From positions 1 to 64,000 of the forward strand of contig WAEK01000001.1 in assembly GCA_011634665.1 (NCBI GenBank): 64,000 nt of DNA, in the 5' to 3' direction. This DNA is from Mortierella sp. BCC40632 (taxonomy: Eukaryota > Mortierellomycota > Mortierellomycetes > Mortierellales > Mortierellaceae). Both the position numbers and the translations under genes were made by a program. Each line of letters starts with the position of its first letter. The first letter of the stretch is position 1. Positions 33,927 through 45,197 of this stretch are shown here, piece after piece. The notes below the pieces were generated by a model. The model saw only the letters and a list, made by a program, of their open reading frames with translations. It did not search any database and was not told the origin of the DNA.

Positions 33927-36252
33927 ATGGATCACCTTTCCTCTGCAGCTAACACAGGGCCCAAGGGTGCCTTGCTTGGCTGTGGAAGAAAAGCACACCA
34001 TGATTCAGTCTCGAATAACTCCAGCCAAATCCCGGCCCCCGTGTCGACTCACCTGGGACACTCCACAGGTGAGATCAGCAGTGCAAGCACTCGTAGCACT
34101 ATGAGTGTCAACAGTAGCACGAGCAGCAGCAGCAGCGTCGACAAGCCCGAGTCTTCTCAAGAGACTTATAGCCCATGGGATATGCCTCCAATTGTCCAGA
34201 CAGCATCTGCCAGCACCAGTGGCACCAGTAGCACCAGTGGCACCAATTCAGAAAGTCGTCTCAACGTGGGCGGACTCCGAGGCTTCTCCTCCAACCTCAA
34301 CTCTTCCTGGCCCCATTTTCGAATGAAACCACATCCCACCATCTCTGTACCAGCAACACCATCAGCTTCTTTATCCAGATCACATACGTTTGACATGGCT
34401 ACTCCTTCCACTCCACCAAGGAGCTCTTCATTCTCCAATACAGAGGACTCTGACAATGCCATGTACACGCCAACGTTTGGTTCCAGCTATTCAAGACGGA
34501 ATAGTGCAGTCAGTATAATGGCACTCGACACTCCACCGCCTTTGTCACTGATGGATCTTGAATCGTCTTCGTCGATCTCTGGTCCAAGTTTTGGGTCCTC
34601 AATGCCACTAGGGAGCAGCTCGATTGGACCGAGTGGTACCACACATTCCATGTTCAAATTAAACGAAGTGGGAGTCAGTCATGGATACCCATTCCCGTTG
34701 TTTGGGGGTCGGACCGACATGTCGTTTAGTATCTCGCGGCGCAGCTCCAGGACCAATAGTTTCTCAATGGACTCTCGCCATGTCCGTAAGCCATCCGAAG
34801 ACACCAACATGAGTGATGGAGGAAACAACTCTGGCAGCGAACGAAGTCGGAGGCACTCTCCAGCCGTGGTTCCCTTCGAACGAAGTGTCCGCCGGTCGGC
34901 ATTATTGGTATGGATGGTTAGAGTTGCGGATAATTTTCCCCGCTCCGCTTCAATGATACCGGGCAAATTCTAAGGCACTTGACTTTTATTGACTCTTTTG
35001 TCCTAGCCTAAACCAAAGGGTCTACTCAAGGTGTTTTCCCAGCTTGAGGTACATGCTAACTTTGGTTGGATATCTTTTCGTACTGAGCTCCGGATGTATG
35101 AACATTTCTAAGCTTTCATCTATTGACCCTTTCTGGGCCAATAGGAAGAAATTCACCATAATCGACACGAATATGACCATGAAAGAGAAACAACACAGGT
35201 AAGGATAGGTAAGGATGATTCAAAACATGGCTCGCTCGTAGTTACTGAATAATGTTGTGCTAATCCTTCTCGATGATAATTAATCTAGGCTGCAACTGCC
35301 CGGCACCATTCTCCTCCGTTACCATCATCATCAGGATTATCAAGTTCAAGGCGGTATTCGGCCTCACGTCTCAATCCAGAACAAGAACTGAGTGTAACAC
35401 TCATTTTGACGACTGAGCTTTGACCCGTAACCAATGTTCATGATATGATGCTCAGCTGGATGTTAATACTTTATGTTTGGGTGGCCGACTTTAACACAAT
35501 AGAGCTTCCAGAAACAACAAGAGGAGTTTGACAGAGTATACCAACCTCAGCAACCACAGCAACAACACATCCAACAGTTTCCTCAACCACAACAGCCGCA
35601 GCCCATTCAAGGGACATTGTTGATGTCAGATATCCAAGGTCTGGAGAACCAGGCTAGCAGCTCTTCGTTCATGGCTCAGCACACAGCTAGCATGGTATCA
35701 TCATCTCCATCGTCACCCATGTTGACACCCATCTCGACACGCGCCTCCAAGCGGAAATCTTCAACTTGTGAGGAACGGTTTGAACCATACAGCAGCAGTC
35801 ATCTCAAAAGGAGAGCAGTCTCTCCATCGATTGGTCCTATTGTGAGCCACCGTCGTTCGCCCTCCAGTTCTCCCGCACGGCACCAGCTTGCTTCTCATTC
35901 TCGATCCAAGTTTGGTTCATTACCCTCACCCTCGGGCATGGGTTCTTTCTTCCGAGCTAGTCATCATTCCCTTCCTCATCCTCATCCTCATCCCCATCCT
36001 CACCCTCATTCTCATCATTCTCTTCCTCATGTCGAGAGTGCCGGAGGTCAGGGGGCGAGCAGCACAACGACGATAGCCGCGACAGGGCACGAGGACATTA
36101 ACCTTAGTGACCGTGAAGGCGGCAGTAGCAGCGGAGGTGGTGGAGATGAGCGTAACAATAGCACAAGTATCTCCTCAACGCTAAATCTGCAGCACACCTC
36201 GCGATCCTTTTCCGAGCTGTCCTTGGGTCTACCAGAGAGTCATACGACATAA
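33927..36252 (+). CDS. Ser-rich, largely disordered protein, family not recognised
   Basis: Five exons: 33927-34907, 35007-35048, 35145-35198, 35289-35393, 35503-36252; 643 codons. Most of the chain is Ser/Thr/Pro-rich with many RRxS-type phosphorylation-like sites (SRRNSAVS, SRRSSRTNS). The best conserved-looking part is LLPKPKGLLKVFSQLEEEIHH, encoded across exons 1-3, followed by a charged helix. A Gln-Pro run (exon 5 start) and a His-Pro run (about 35965-36005) are low complexity. No DNA-binding domain is visible. The LLPKPKG block recalls fungal regulatory proteins of unknown function, but I cannot name it. The exon-4 donor was chosen at CTGAGT/gtaaca because the alternative leads to a stop. 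Confidence 0.7.
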
Positions 36253-36806
36253 AGAGAAACCACAATTTCAATGGAGACCAAGAAAGCTTCTGGGACTATA
36301 TCTTGAGAGGGGGAGAGGGAGAGAGGAAGAGGAGGCACAATTCCCACCTCCCTGAACAAAGAGAGAAAGTGAGAGAGAATGCCATTCCTTTTTTTCTTCT
36401 TCGTGATTCTCCCTTTATTCTCTCTCAGTCCTCCCCACCTCCCTATGATAATATACCCTTATAGGTGCGTTTTTGCAAGCGCAAGAGCCATTTGGCCCAT
36501 GGAAATGTATAAGGAGAAAGGGGAGTAGGTGGTGGTGGTGGTGGTGGTGGTGGTGGTGGTGGTGGTGGTGCTGCTGGAAGGAGAGAAGAGGGGAAGGAGG
36601 GGGAGAGCGGCCCTTTTCTGAGTGAACGGGTCAGAGCGTCGGCCCAACTCAGAAGGTTTCTTGCGCTCTGGCCTTTTTATCCATGCCCACTGTTCCCATT
36701 CATTCCATTCTCTTTATTCTTTTGCTCATCCCGCCATCCCCCCCTACCCTTCAACTCTTCTAATTGATCATCCTTCCACTCAAGCTATCTACTCCAGAAC
36801 TCAATC
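36253..36806. other. Intergenic; (GGT)n array
   Basis: 36527-36570 is an uninterrupted trinucleotide repeat (ggt/gtg). C/T-rich sequence (36660-36800) precedes the CUE gene. No other gene. Confidence 0.6.
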
Positions 36807-37605
36807 ATGTCTTTCATCAGCACCCCATTGCAATACTCTCTTCTTTTTGCAATCGGCCTCGTCTGTGTAAAGGTTTACTGGTCAAAGAGTGCTCAGAGCA
36901 CTCAGGGTGCCAAAAAGCATACTTTCGCCTCTACATCTATGCCTAGCAAGATCCTTAGAGAACCAATACAGGAGTATTACTCTGATCAGGTAGCATTGCC
37001 ATGATATCCTTCCTGCTGACCATCGTTCAGTCAAAATGAATCCTTTGAGTTCAACTTCCTGTCTACCACCTAACGTTTGGCTTGCTCTACACCTCTCTCG
37101 GCAGAAGAAGAAGGCCTTGTTGCCAAAGCCTACAATCAACGAGAGAGAAGATGGACTCGAGTCACTCACGGAGGCCAGCGAGAATGGGGATGTCGAAATT
37201 ATGAGGACACAGGAACAGCAGCCTCAGCAGCAACCACATCGCGACTCAACCGTCCTACGCAAGCAGGGTAATCGACGATCCAGCTCTGGAACCCTGACCT
37301 CAGCATCAACCATGGCCACCACGAAAACACTTCCAAGTGTGGATTTGCTTGCAAAGCCAGCCTCGACAAAGAAATCGTCAAAACGTCTCCATTCTGTCGC
37401 TCAGGAGATTCAACCGGCCCCGTCTGAAGAGGCAGCGACACGCCGTCAGTTCTTGGCCGAGATGTTTAAGGACGTACCGATGGTGGAAATTGATCGGGTG
37501 ATGCGGGCAACACATTGGGACATGGACGATGCGACAGCCATGTTGGCTAAGGAGGACTACACATGGCAGTCGGTGGTGCATCGCCGACGCAGCGTCACTA
37601 GGTAA
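36807..37605 (+). CDS. CUE-domain membrane protein, Cue1-like
   Basis: Two exons: 36807-36989 and 37105-37605; 227 codons. One N-terminal hydrophobic segment (PLQYSLLFAIGLVCVKVYW, about residues 7-25) is followed by a polar linker and, near the C-terminus, a CUE domain (RRQFLAEMF ... PMVEIDRVMRATHWDMDDA). Yeast Cue1 (203 residues) has the same order: an ER membrane anchor and a ubiquitin-binding CUE domain, and it recruits the E2 enzyme Ubc7 for ER-associated degradation. Here the usual MFP of the CUE start reads MFKDVP and the di-Leu end is weak (ATAMLA). The Cue1 assignment rests on architecture and size; no Ubc7-binding region could be confirmed. Confidence 0.75.
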
Positions 37606-38557
37606 GGGCATCTCTCTCCTCTCTCCTTCCGAAGGAGTGAGAGGAAGGGGAGGATAAGAGTCTTTTTGTTGTTGTTGCTGTTGTTTAAATTTAGCTTCTC
37701 ATTCTTGATAATATCCATTTTCTATCTCGCATAGCTTGGAAGCAACTGCATAGAGCTAGCTATTGGCTGTAGGATGGACTACGGTTCCTCGTCAACCTTG
37801 CCAACAGCGTAGATGAGACAAGACGCGTCTCAAAGAACAAACGCGCGCCCGTTTTTTTTTTTTTTTAGAGCTCAGAAATAAATTTCACCAGCGGCCAGGG
37901 ACTCAAAAAAAAAAAGCATTTGGTAGTTGCCTTTCGGGTCTAACTGGTTGTGTTCTCGCTCTCCTTTTGTCAAAATACATAGACAAGGGGGGGTTATAAC
38001 CATCTGTCTCTGCTTCGGATCCGTCTTGACCTGCCCCCCCCCTATATCTCGCCTCTACGCCCTGTCTTGATGTTTTTATTTTATTTATAACAATCTGTTT
38101 CCGCTGGAATAGTCATGTAGACTTTTTTTTTTTTTTTTCACTATGACACCACAATATTGGGGTCTATGATTTATTACAAATGGGTTGCTCTTGAGAGTTA
38201 GGATTTTCCTATTTGTCCCGGAAATCTACGGTGGTTGTGTGTTGATATATTCTCGCGTGCCCTTGCTGTAGGCCTTCCTTGGTCGTTGGAATAGTCATGT
38301 AGACAAAGGCAAAACCAGTCTAGCCGCGGCTACCATAAACCTTCATTAAAGCTAACAACCGTCTCTCTCAAGACGTCTAAAAGGTCAAAGAAATTAGACT
38401 GTTGCCAGAAAGGCATCCTCTCCATCCTTTCCATCACTTCCAAGTGTATCCGTCCTGCCAAGCTACTGAACAGAGAGGCGCCAGCCGACAAAATGTTGTT
38501 CTATGAGTCCTGGGCATCGTTGCTCTTGGTGATCAACGAGAGGTGACCCATGCTGAG
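37606..38557. other. Intergenic with family-B retroposon pieces
   Basis: 38078-38115 holds a minus-strand family-B end (aacaatctgtttccgctgg) next to an A/T-rich tail. A related gttggaatagtcatgtagac occurs at 38283-38302. T-runs lie at 37853-37866 and 38123-38139. No gene. Confidence 0.5.
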
Positions 38558-38570
38558 AGGCGTCATTTGG

Positions 38571-38601
38571 TTGTTTTTTTTTTTTTTTATAACAATCTGA
38601 T
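38571..38601 (-). mobile_element. Minimal polyA stub, family B, 13-bp TSD
   Basis: aggcgtcatttgg (38558-38570) and aggcgtcaattgg (38602-38614) agree in 12 of 13 positions. The insert is a T-run plus ataacaatctgat. On the minus strand this is about 13 bases of the family-B 3' end plus a tail. Confidence 0.75.
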
Positions 38602-38783
38602 AGGCGTCAATTGGGCACACAAACCCATGGCCATCCAGAGCATGGGCGGACGTCCAAGGTCTCTTTCGAGGCCCCCTCCTCTCAAAAAAACTGCCATGGA
38701 GGCATGAGCGGCCGATCGGGAAATATCGGATCACTCGATCTGTGGGCACGAAATTTTCGGAAGATTACGGACTATTCGTGGGC

Positions 38784-38855
38784 GGCCGGATGGTTTAGTG
38801 GTATAATTCTCGCTTAGGGTGCGAGAGGTCCCGGGTTCAATTCCCGGTTCGGCCC
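38784..38855 (+). tRNA. tRNA-Pro (AGG)
   Basis: 72 nt, no intron, identical to the minus-strand copy at 20916-20987. Acceptor, D, anticodon (loop TTAGGGT) and T arms all pair. A pol III terminator of seven T lies at about 38864-38870. Confidence 0.97.
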
Positions 38856-38932
38856 CATTGTTCTTTTTTTGCTTTTTGGCTAAGCTTCAGGGGCCCCACT
38901 TTTACATGGAGTTAGCAGGACGCCCAAGAGTA

Positions 38933-39277
38933 GGACAAAGCTAAACTTCGGGACTCCCGAACGTTAGTTATCGTTCGGGACTGTCATTTGCCACTTAAAA
39001 TTCGGGACCCACAACCTCTTAAAATTCGGGATTGCGGTCGCTTAAAATTCGGGCTGGCCAAAATTTAAAATTCGGGATCGAGGGTCGGTAACTCGCACCA
39101 CTAATACCTTTCTCAGCTCCTCCTGTGGCTCGCCTCGCCTAACAGAGTCCATCAATGGGTTGCTAGTTTTTTTAACCTGCGTCTCTCCAACCTCCTAGCC
39201 TATCTTTCGCTTCTAAACCCATCGGTTGATGGCTTTTTAGTCTTCTCTTTTGGTTTATTCTTCACAGTGTTGTTGTT

Positions 39278-39310
<33 letters not shown>

Positions 39311-39649
39311 TTTGTTTGTTTTGTCCGTTACTTTTTTTGTTTGAGAGCCCATAATCGTTACCTGGGACCTGCACTATCACCCTGGGAGTGCACAACGTCG
39401 CACTGGCAGCCAGAGCATCGCAGGAAACCCCGTAAAAAAAAAAAAAATAACGAAAGCAAGAACACGTAGACACGAAAGATGTAAATTGCTCCCGAAGTTT
39501 ACAATCCCGAATTTTATGACGTGGCAGCCCGAATTTTAAGCGACCGCAATCCCGAATTTTAAGAGGTTGTGGGTCCCGAATTTTAAGTGGCAAAATGACA
39601 GTCCCGAACGATAACTAACGTTCGGGAGTCCCGAAGTTTAGCTTTGTCC
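38933..39649. mobile_element. Complete 717-bp MULE-type foldback element, 10-bp TSD
   Basis: The perfect duplication cccaagagta flanks it at 38923-38932 and 39650-39659. The ends GGACAAAGCTAAACTTCGGG and the reverse complement begin TIRs of about 125 bp (38933-39057 and 39525-39649) that are almost identical. Each TIR contains four or five copies of ttaaaattcggga and an inner palindrome around ccgaacgttag. The interior (39058-39524) has no ORF and a T-run at 39281-39309. A 10-bp duplication with long TIRs is the pattern of Mutator-like elements. It is non-autonomous and looks young because the duplication is intact. Confidence 0.9.
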
Positions 39650-39659
39650 CCCAAGAGTA

Positions 39660-40091
39660 GATTCTCAGGCTCCAGAGGCCCCAAGTTGGTGCTTCAACTT
39701 TTTTTTTTTTTGGCTATCCAGCTATAGTGCCAAGGTGGTGACCTTGAGAACTCGCCCAATCTAAAAAGGAAAGCTCGCATTGATGAATGGTGAGCAGGTG
39801 TGTTCGGCACAGGCGAAGGACACACTCTACAGTCAACTTGCCCTACTGTTACTGCCTGTGGATGAGGAGTGTGCTCTGTGTCACGACCTGGTTCTGTGGA
39901 TGCAGCTTTGACTTCTTCCATGTCATGATCCCGTAGGATGGCGGCGCGGTAGAGAAAAAGGTGTGTGGGTGAATAGAACAGAAAGTCAGCTTATGACTGT
40001 CGTTTTCTTCGAAGCCGTTGAGATGAGTTAAAGAATGGTTCTTCCTCACTCTCTTTCTCTCTCCCTCTCTCTCCCCCCCTTTTTTTTGCCC
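39660..40091. other. Intergenic; C/T-rich leader of the YbaK-domain gene
   Basis: 40048-40087 is a dense pyrimidine run ending just before the ATG. Otherwise nothing recognisable. Confidence 0.5.
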
Positions 40092-41250
40092 ATGACAGAT
40101 CAGGAAAAGTCTCAACAGCAACCAATCGAGAACATGGCGGTTCCTTCAGGAACTGGAGCAGGATTGAGAACACAGCTCATGGCTGATGCCTTTCCTGTGC
40201 CTGTTCAGTCGCTCGAAGACTTTTTAGATCGGGCAAAACAAGATGTCATGCCAGACATTGTCCCCGAGGCGACCATGCAAGTAAGGAGAACATTCTGGAG
40301 TCTCTGAGCTAAAGACTCCTCCTTCTCCCCCACCCCCACCCCCAACAGCAACAACACCCAACAATTGGTTTTATGAGGCTGCTGTTCTTGCGGAGGAAGG
40401 AGAGAGGAATAGTTTCTCACCATGAACTGGAAACGTTGGCTTTTCTTCATTCCCTCAGATCTACAATGATGCCAAAGCTCGACTCGATCACGAATTCCGG
40501 TTCTTCCATGTTGCGAGTGACTACTACAGTTGGTCTTTTGAGCAAAGAATCCGAGTCATGGCAGCACCCTCAACCTTCCATCTCTGCAAGACGTTGGTTT
40601 TTGAAAACACAAAGCATCGACAGGACGAAACGAAGGCCCAGGATCAAGATCGATACTGGTGTGTCATTGTCCAGTATGAGGGTGCTGTCAACATCACAAA
40701 GCTTGAAAAGGCCGTCCGTGAATGGACTGGAGCGAGTCGAAAGGCGATGCATTTGAGGATCGCACCTGCAGAAAAGTCGCTCGAGTTGACTGGATTTGAG
40801 AATGGAGCTGTTAGTCCTGTCGGTAAGTGACCAGGGAGGAGTGTTGGTCTCACTTTTTTTTTTTTCGCATCTTTTCACTTTTGTTCCTGTGAAAAAAAAA
40901 AGAGGGTTGAGGGACTAACTCCACAGACTTTGACTGAAAATCTACATTGATCGGTACTAGGATTGAAGACGGACTTGCCCATCATTCTTTCAAGCGCAGT
41001 TATGGACCTTTCGGTATGGGAACATTCAATCATTCAATCTAACTACGATTTGTCAGGGAAGAGAAAAAGAAAGAGAGGAAGACGAACATTTTTATTCAAG
41101 TGATATTGATACTATGTCTTCTCTCTTACCCCCCTTCACCACTAGCCACCATTACTCTATCTGGGTGCAGGACATGTCGACTGGAAAGTAGCATTGTCTG
41201 TCCAGTCTTTTGTCGAAAAATGGAATGTTCGAGTCGTGGATTTCTCTTAG
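40092..41250 (+). CDS. YbaK/ProX-type aminoacyl-tRNA-deacylase-domain protein
   Basis: Four exons: 40092-40280, 40459-40822, 40961-41013, 41146-41250; 236 codons. The N-terminal 60 residues are polar. A YbaK fold follows, with FRFFHVASDYYSWS, the helix LEKAVREWTGASRKAMHL, the pocket signature ENGAVSPVGLKTDLPIILSS, and the end LYLGAGHVDWK. Prokaryotic members hydrolyse wrongly charged Cys- or Ala-tRNA-Pro; fungal stand-alone members are little studied. The catalytic-type Lys of YbaK enzymes could not be placed with certainty, so activity is open. An upstream in-frame ATG (40035) lies within the C/T-rich leader and was not chosen. AATAAA follows about 40 bp after the stop (near 41289). Confidence 0.85.
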
Positions 41251-41624
41251 ACATCCATGGCCCTGCTAATTGTATCAAAAATCACTAGAATAAATAGAAA
41301 CGCCAAGGACAGGCATAAGAGAGAGAGAAAGAGAGAGAGTGTGTGTGCTGGACACTAACCAATGCTCTAATGTTAACTTGCAAGGATGCTAGAACAAGGG
41401 AGTGACAAGAAGCTCAACGCGTTATCGCTTCTATTGTCTGGCTCCTTAGAGATCGTCTGAAACGACACGACTGAGTGTCCATGGAAGTACGACAGTCTTC
41501 TTTTATTGTTACACGGAATAAAATATTAAAGAGTAAGGTGAAACACCATGGACGGATCAAGAGCTAGAGATGCATGTAGAAAAGATATAAAAAAAATGCG
41601 ATGGAAACAAGAGAAAGAGGACTC
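41251..41624. other. Short intergenic region between converging genes
   Basis: A (GA)n stretch at about 41317-41340. Nothing else seen. Confidence 0.4.
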
Positions 41625-43610
41625 TTATGATGACGACTTGATCGGATGGGATTTCTCCGAATGGAGCTTGTTCGAATGGAGTTTACCACCATGAGTGCTC
41701 ATAGTTCCCGATCTGTGCGTGACCATCTTGGAGTCTGTGTGGTGCGAGGAAGTGGATGATGACCCTTCTGAGTCTAATTCCTTCTCACTATCGTCTTCGA
41801 CAGAAGCCTCTCCTTCACCAGGAGTATAGTAGTCATCATCGTCATCATCTCCTTTATCGATCAGAATAGTGGATCCTGGAGGTAAGGGTGGGAGATCGAA
41901 TGGCGGTTGAGGCGATGTAGGCGGAGGCGCTGGTTGGACGACTGGGACCGAGATTGGGGGCGGAGGCTTGTGATCGTTCAGGAACGACGTTGGCTCATAA
42001 TTCCGATCGAGCATCGCGGTTGTTTGGATGGTTTTTTTTTTACAAGCACAAGAAAGATTATCGTTTCGACGTTAGTTTTGCGGAATGACCCACCAAGCTA
42101 TCAACTCCAAGTCTTTCCAAACAACAAAACCTGACTTACAGATAACGTTAATCGAATAGGTGATCAACAACGCCAAAGTCAACACTGTGGGCCCGACCCT
42201 GTCAAAGTAACGACCATCAGCCTTGCCGCGGACAACTCCAATATGACGCCAATGGTAGATTGCGGCCGAGTAAGCGAGGCAAAGTAAACAAATCACCATC
42301 AATCCAACACCCACCCATTGACCAATTCTTGCAGCCGCATTGGCTATGTTACCATCCACTCCCTTTTGAAGACTTGGATTGCCAAAGTTAAGAAGTGTCA
42401 TAGCAAGAGCTCCAAGTAACATGCCAAACTTGATCCAATGGATAAATGTCCGTTCGTTCGAGAACAGGGTCTTTGCAGCCTTGAAAGCCTCTTTACGCTC
42501 CCGTCTTTCCGTTCGAGCATCCACATAACGCTTTCCTGGCGTCAATGGTGTCTGAGGGGTGCCAATCACTGTGGCAGGGGATGTACTGGAGTTCTGTGTA
42601 GACAATTTGGTCTTGATAGCTAGTGTCGACAGGGGAGTGCGTGACAGGAAACGATTTAGACGGGATGGCCTCCTTGCTTGCGGGGTAAAATCCCCGCCTC
42701 CATGGGTGGTATCCCCTTTGTCCTTTGAAAACCTGCGAGTTAAGGTAGAGAGGGAAAGAGGACCCGTTCCTGAGGGTGAGGAAGGGCGGTCGGCATTTGA
42801 GGAGCCTTGTCGTGATCGAGCAGTATTCTCGGAGGTTTGTGGGACATTCACAACGGTCTGCAACGCTGACCTTGACGACAAGAGTGTCTGAGGAACAGAT
42901 GGCGGGGAAAGGACTGAGTTTACTGAAGCTGCAGGTTTAGGCGAGAGGTTTTTGGGAGTCCCTAGCCCTTCGAGTCCACCTTCTTCAGAGTCTTTCAGGT
43001 CTTCACGAACAGTTTGAAGACCACCCATGAGCGTTCTATTGCTGTCCTTATTCTCCTGACCAAGATGGGCCATGTATACCTGCCCCGTCCCTTGTCCTTG
43101 TACATGCTGTCGACGAGATGTCGCCTCCTCTCCATCCTCCTGGGGCTGACGTTGTTCTCGCGAGGAGGTGGAGGTTTGACTGGCCCGCCGTCCAAGGGCA
43201 AGGCTCTTCCAGCTTAGCCTTTTGCTATTCGAATCAGATCTCTGTCGAGGAAGCACAGTCTTGGCAGAAGAGGAGGATGGAGCAGCCGACGAATCGATAC
43301 TGCGGCTATCGGTATCCTGAGCTGGACCATTCTCAGAGGCCCCAGCCTTGCCTAGGTATTCTGGCATATCTACGGTCTGATCCGCAGACCGCTCTGGAGT
43401 TTTTTCACCCGATAAGGCCAAAGCTGGTGTCAGAGTCAGTGCTGATGTCAGTGTTGGATCTAGCGGGGTAAAGTCGAGAGAGGGGAGAGAGTCTGAAAAC
43501 TGGATGATGGTCTCTGCCTGGCAACTGCTACTCCCGCTGGCGGTGTTATAAGGAGCCACTGTGGCATCTGGATGAGTGTCCTTGCTAGAAAGAGGCTGAC
43601 GATGATCCAT
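41625..43610 (-). CDS. VTC1-like (DUF202) membrane protein with long disordered tails
   Basis: Likely exons are 43610-42140 and 41929-41625, giving 591 codons. Residues 1-370 are Ser/Pro/Gln-rich. The conserved part is RTFIHWIKFGMLLGALAM, then two more membrane helices with AIYHWRHIGVVR and YFDRVGPTVLTLALL. This three-helix domain is that of Vtc1, the small subunit of the vacuolar polyphosphate polymerase. Classic Vtc1 is only about 130 residues, so the long N-terminus and the acidic tail (DKGDDDDDDYYTPGE) are unusual. The splice joining the tail (donor gtaagt at 42139, acceptor at 41930) keeps phase, but several other acceptors fail. If the intron is not used, the protein ends 22 codons after the last helix at 42072. 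Confidence 0.75.
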
Positions 43611-44787
43611 GTTGACGATGAACTTTTGCTATGTTCTACCTCCCACGCGAGCACTTTTGGTGATGATGACCCTGTAAAACGAGACCGCACTTTTTTTTTT
43701 TTTTTTTTTTTTTGAATAAAGGCTGGATGGAAGGTGTGTTGTTCCTGCTGTCAGTGTGGCTGGATAGAACGAAACTTAAGAGCAAGACCAGGAGCGGAAG
43801 GGAGGAGTCTTGAAAAGAACTCAAGGGATGGTCACCAAAAGCTGAAATGACAAATGAAGGTATGAAGGGAAGGAAGCAAAGGAAAAAAGAGAAGAGCTCT
43901 CAACTGAGGCAAAGCTTGGCTAGCACCAGGAACAGGCCGATGAGAATAAAAGTGTTGGAGAGTCAACGACAAGGGTAGAGTGGAGAAGCAGGCAGCTGGG
44001 CATGCAATGTGCGAGGAAAAATGGTTGGAGGGTGTAAAGCCAAAAGAGAAAAGAGCAGGTTGAGGAAAAAAGGGAGAAGAGGGAGCGAGAGAGCAAGGGA
44101 ACACGGCATGAGTATTCAGAAGCGTTAGGATTCTTGAATGCCTGGGTGTGCATCTCACAGATTGAGCACCCGATACAGAGATACGCAGGTCGCTCGCGCG
44201 GTGGGTGCTCCTGCCTGCATCTCCACTTGCGACAAAATTGCACTTGACGGTGTTTGGGGAAACTGAGGACAAGTAAAAATGGTGCAAGTAAAAAAAAAAA
44301 AAAGGGGGGCCCCGGCATTTAGCACTAAAGGGCTCGACATGGTGCACGCGACTAGTCGCAAGGGCCATTTGAGCGATGAGGTGCCAACCATTTGGTCTTT
44401 GTTTTTTGTTTTTTTGTTTTGTTTTTTTTTTGAGGTCATAGTCAGTGAGGGTCCATTTTCGTACCAGTGAGTGGGTCTATTGAGCTAACTTTGGACACGG
44501 TGGTGTGCTTTTATCCGGCCCATTGAGCACAGAACAGTAGAGAGGGTGTTGCTCCATCTCTTGCTCTGCACTGTCACTACTGTCTACGCTTTTTTAGTTG
44601 CAAATCTGGTAGGCATGGATGCGCCAAATTTGGTTCCGGACGGACTTGTCAAGCAGCACACGAGCAAAAAGAAAAAGAGAAAAATAAAAAAATAAAAAGA
44701 AAGGAGACGCGACTCCTGGACATTCTCCTTGACCTTGGTCTTTTCCACCTTGGCTAGCCATTGCCTCTCCTCTTTCCCCCCCTCTTT

Positions 44788-44825
<38 letters not shown>

Positions 44826-45197
44826 CACACTCTCATCTTCATCCCTTGTTCTTTGCTCACTTTCTTTCTCTCCTAATCCTTTCCTCTCTGTTCTGTGGCG
44901 TGGAAGAAGAGGAGGTGTTGGCGGGGCTTCAGGTTTCGATATGCGTCTGACAACGGGTATGCAGTGCGTAAGGATCCTGAGGAAGGAGTGGAATGGACAC
45001 TGAACGATGGGGTATTCACTATGAATAAACAGCTGAAGGTTCCTCTCTTTCGATAACACGGGCACGCGACCAGTGATCAAGTGTATTATTTGGGGCATAC
45101 TTCTCTAGAACAATTGCTTTTCTTTTTTCTTTTTCTTTCTTTCTTTCTTTCTTTTTCCCTGTCTCATTTGGAGACGGCAAGTAGATCGAGAAGCGAA
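43611..45197. other. Intergenic, no gene seen
   Basis: T24 at about 43690-43713 lies in the VTC1-like leader (A-run in sense). An A13 run lies at about 44289, (CT)n at 44790-44822, and (TTTC)n at about 45125-45155. Frames here are low complexity or lack any domain. Confidence 0.5.

Noticed and set aside
35391..35395. Alternative exon-4 donor (CTGA/gtgtaa) in the Ser-rich gene
   Set aside because: It leads to a stop codon within ten residues of exon 5. The donor two bases later keeps a long open frame.
41625..42014. Separate small gene after the VTC1-like gene
   Set aside because: The acidic frame has no promoter-like sequence, and it joins the VTC1-like exon in phase through a good gtaagt donor. 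Kept as its second exon with reduced confidence.
43832..44439. Overlapping minus frames of 94-178 codons
   Set aside because: Phe/Ser-rich low-complexity translation with no domain and no splice support.
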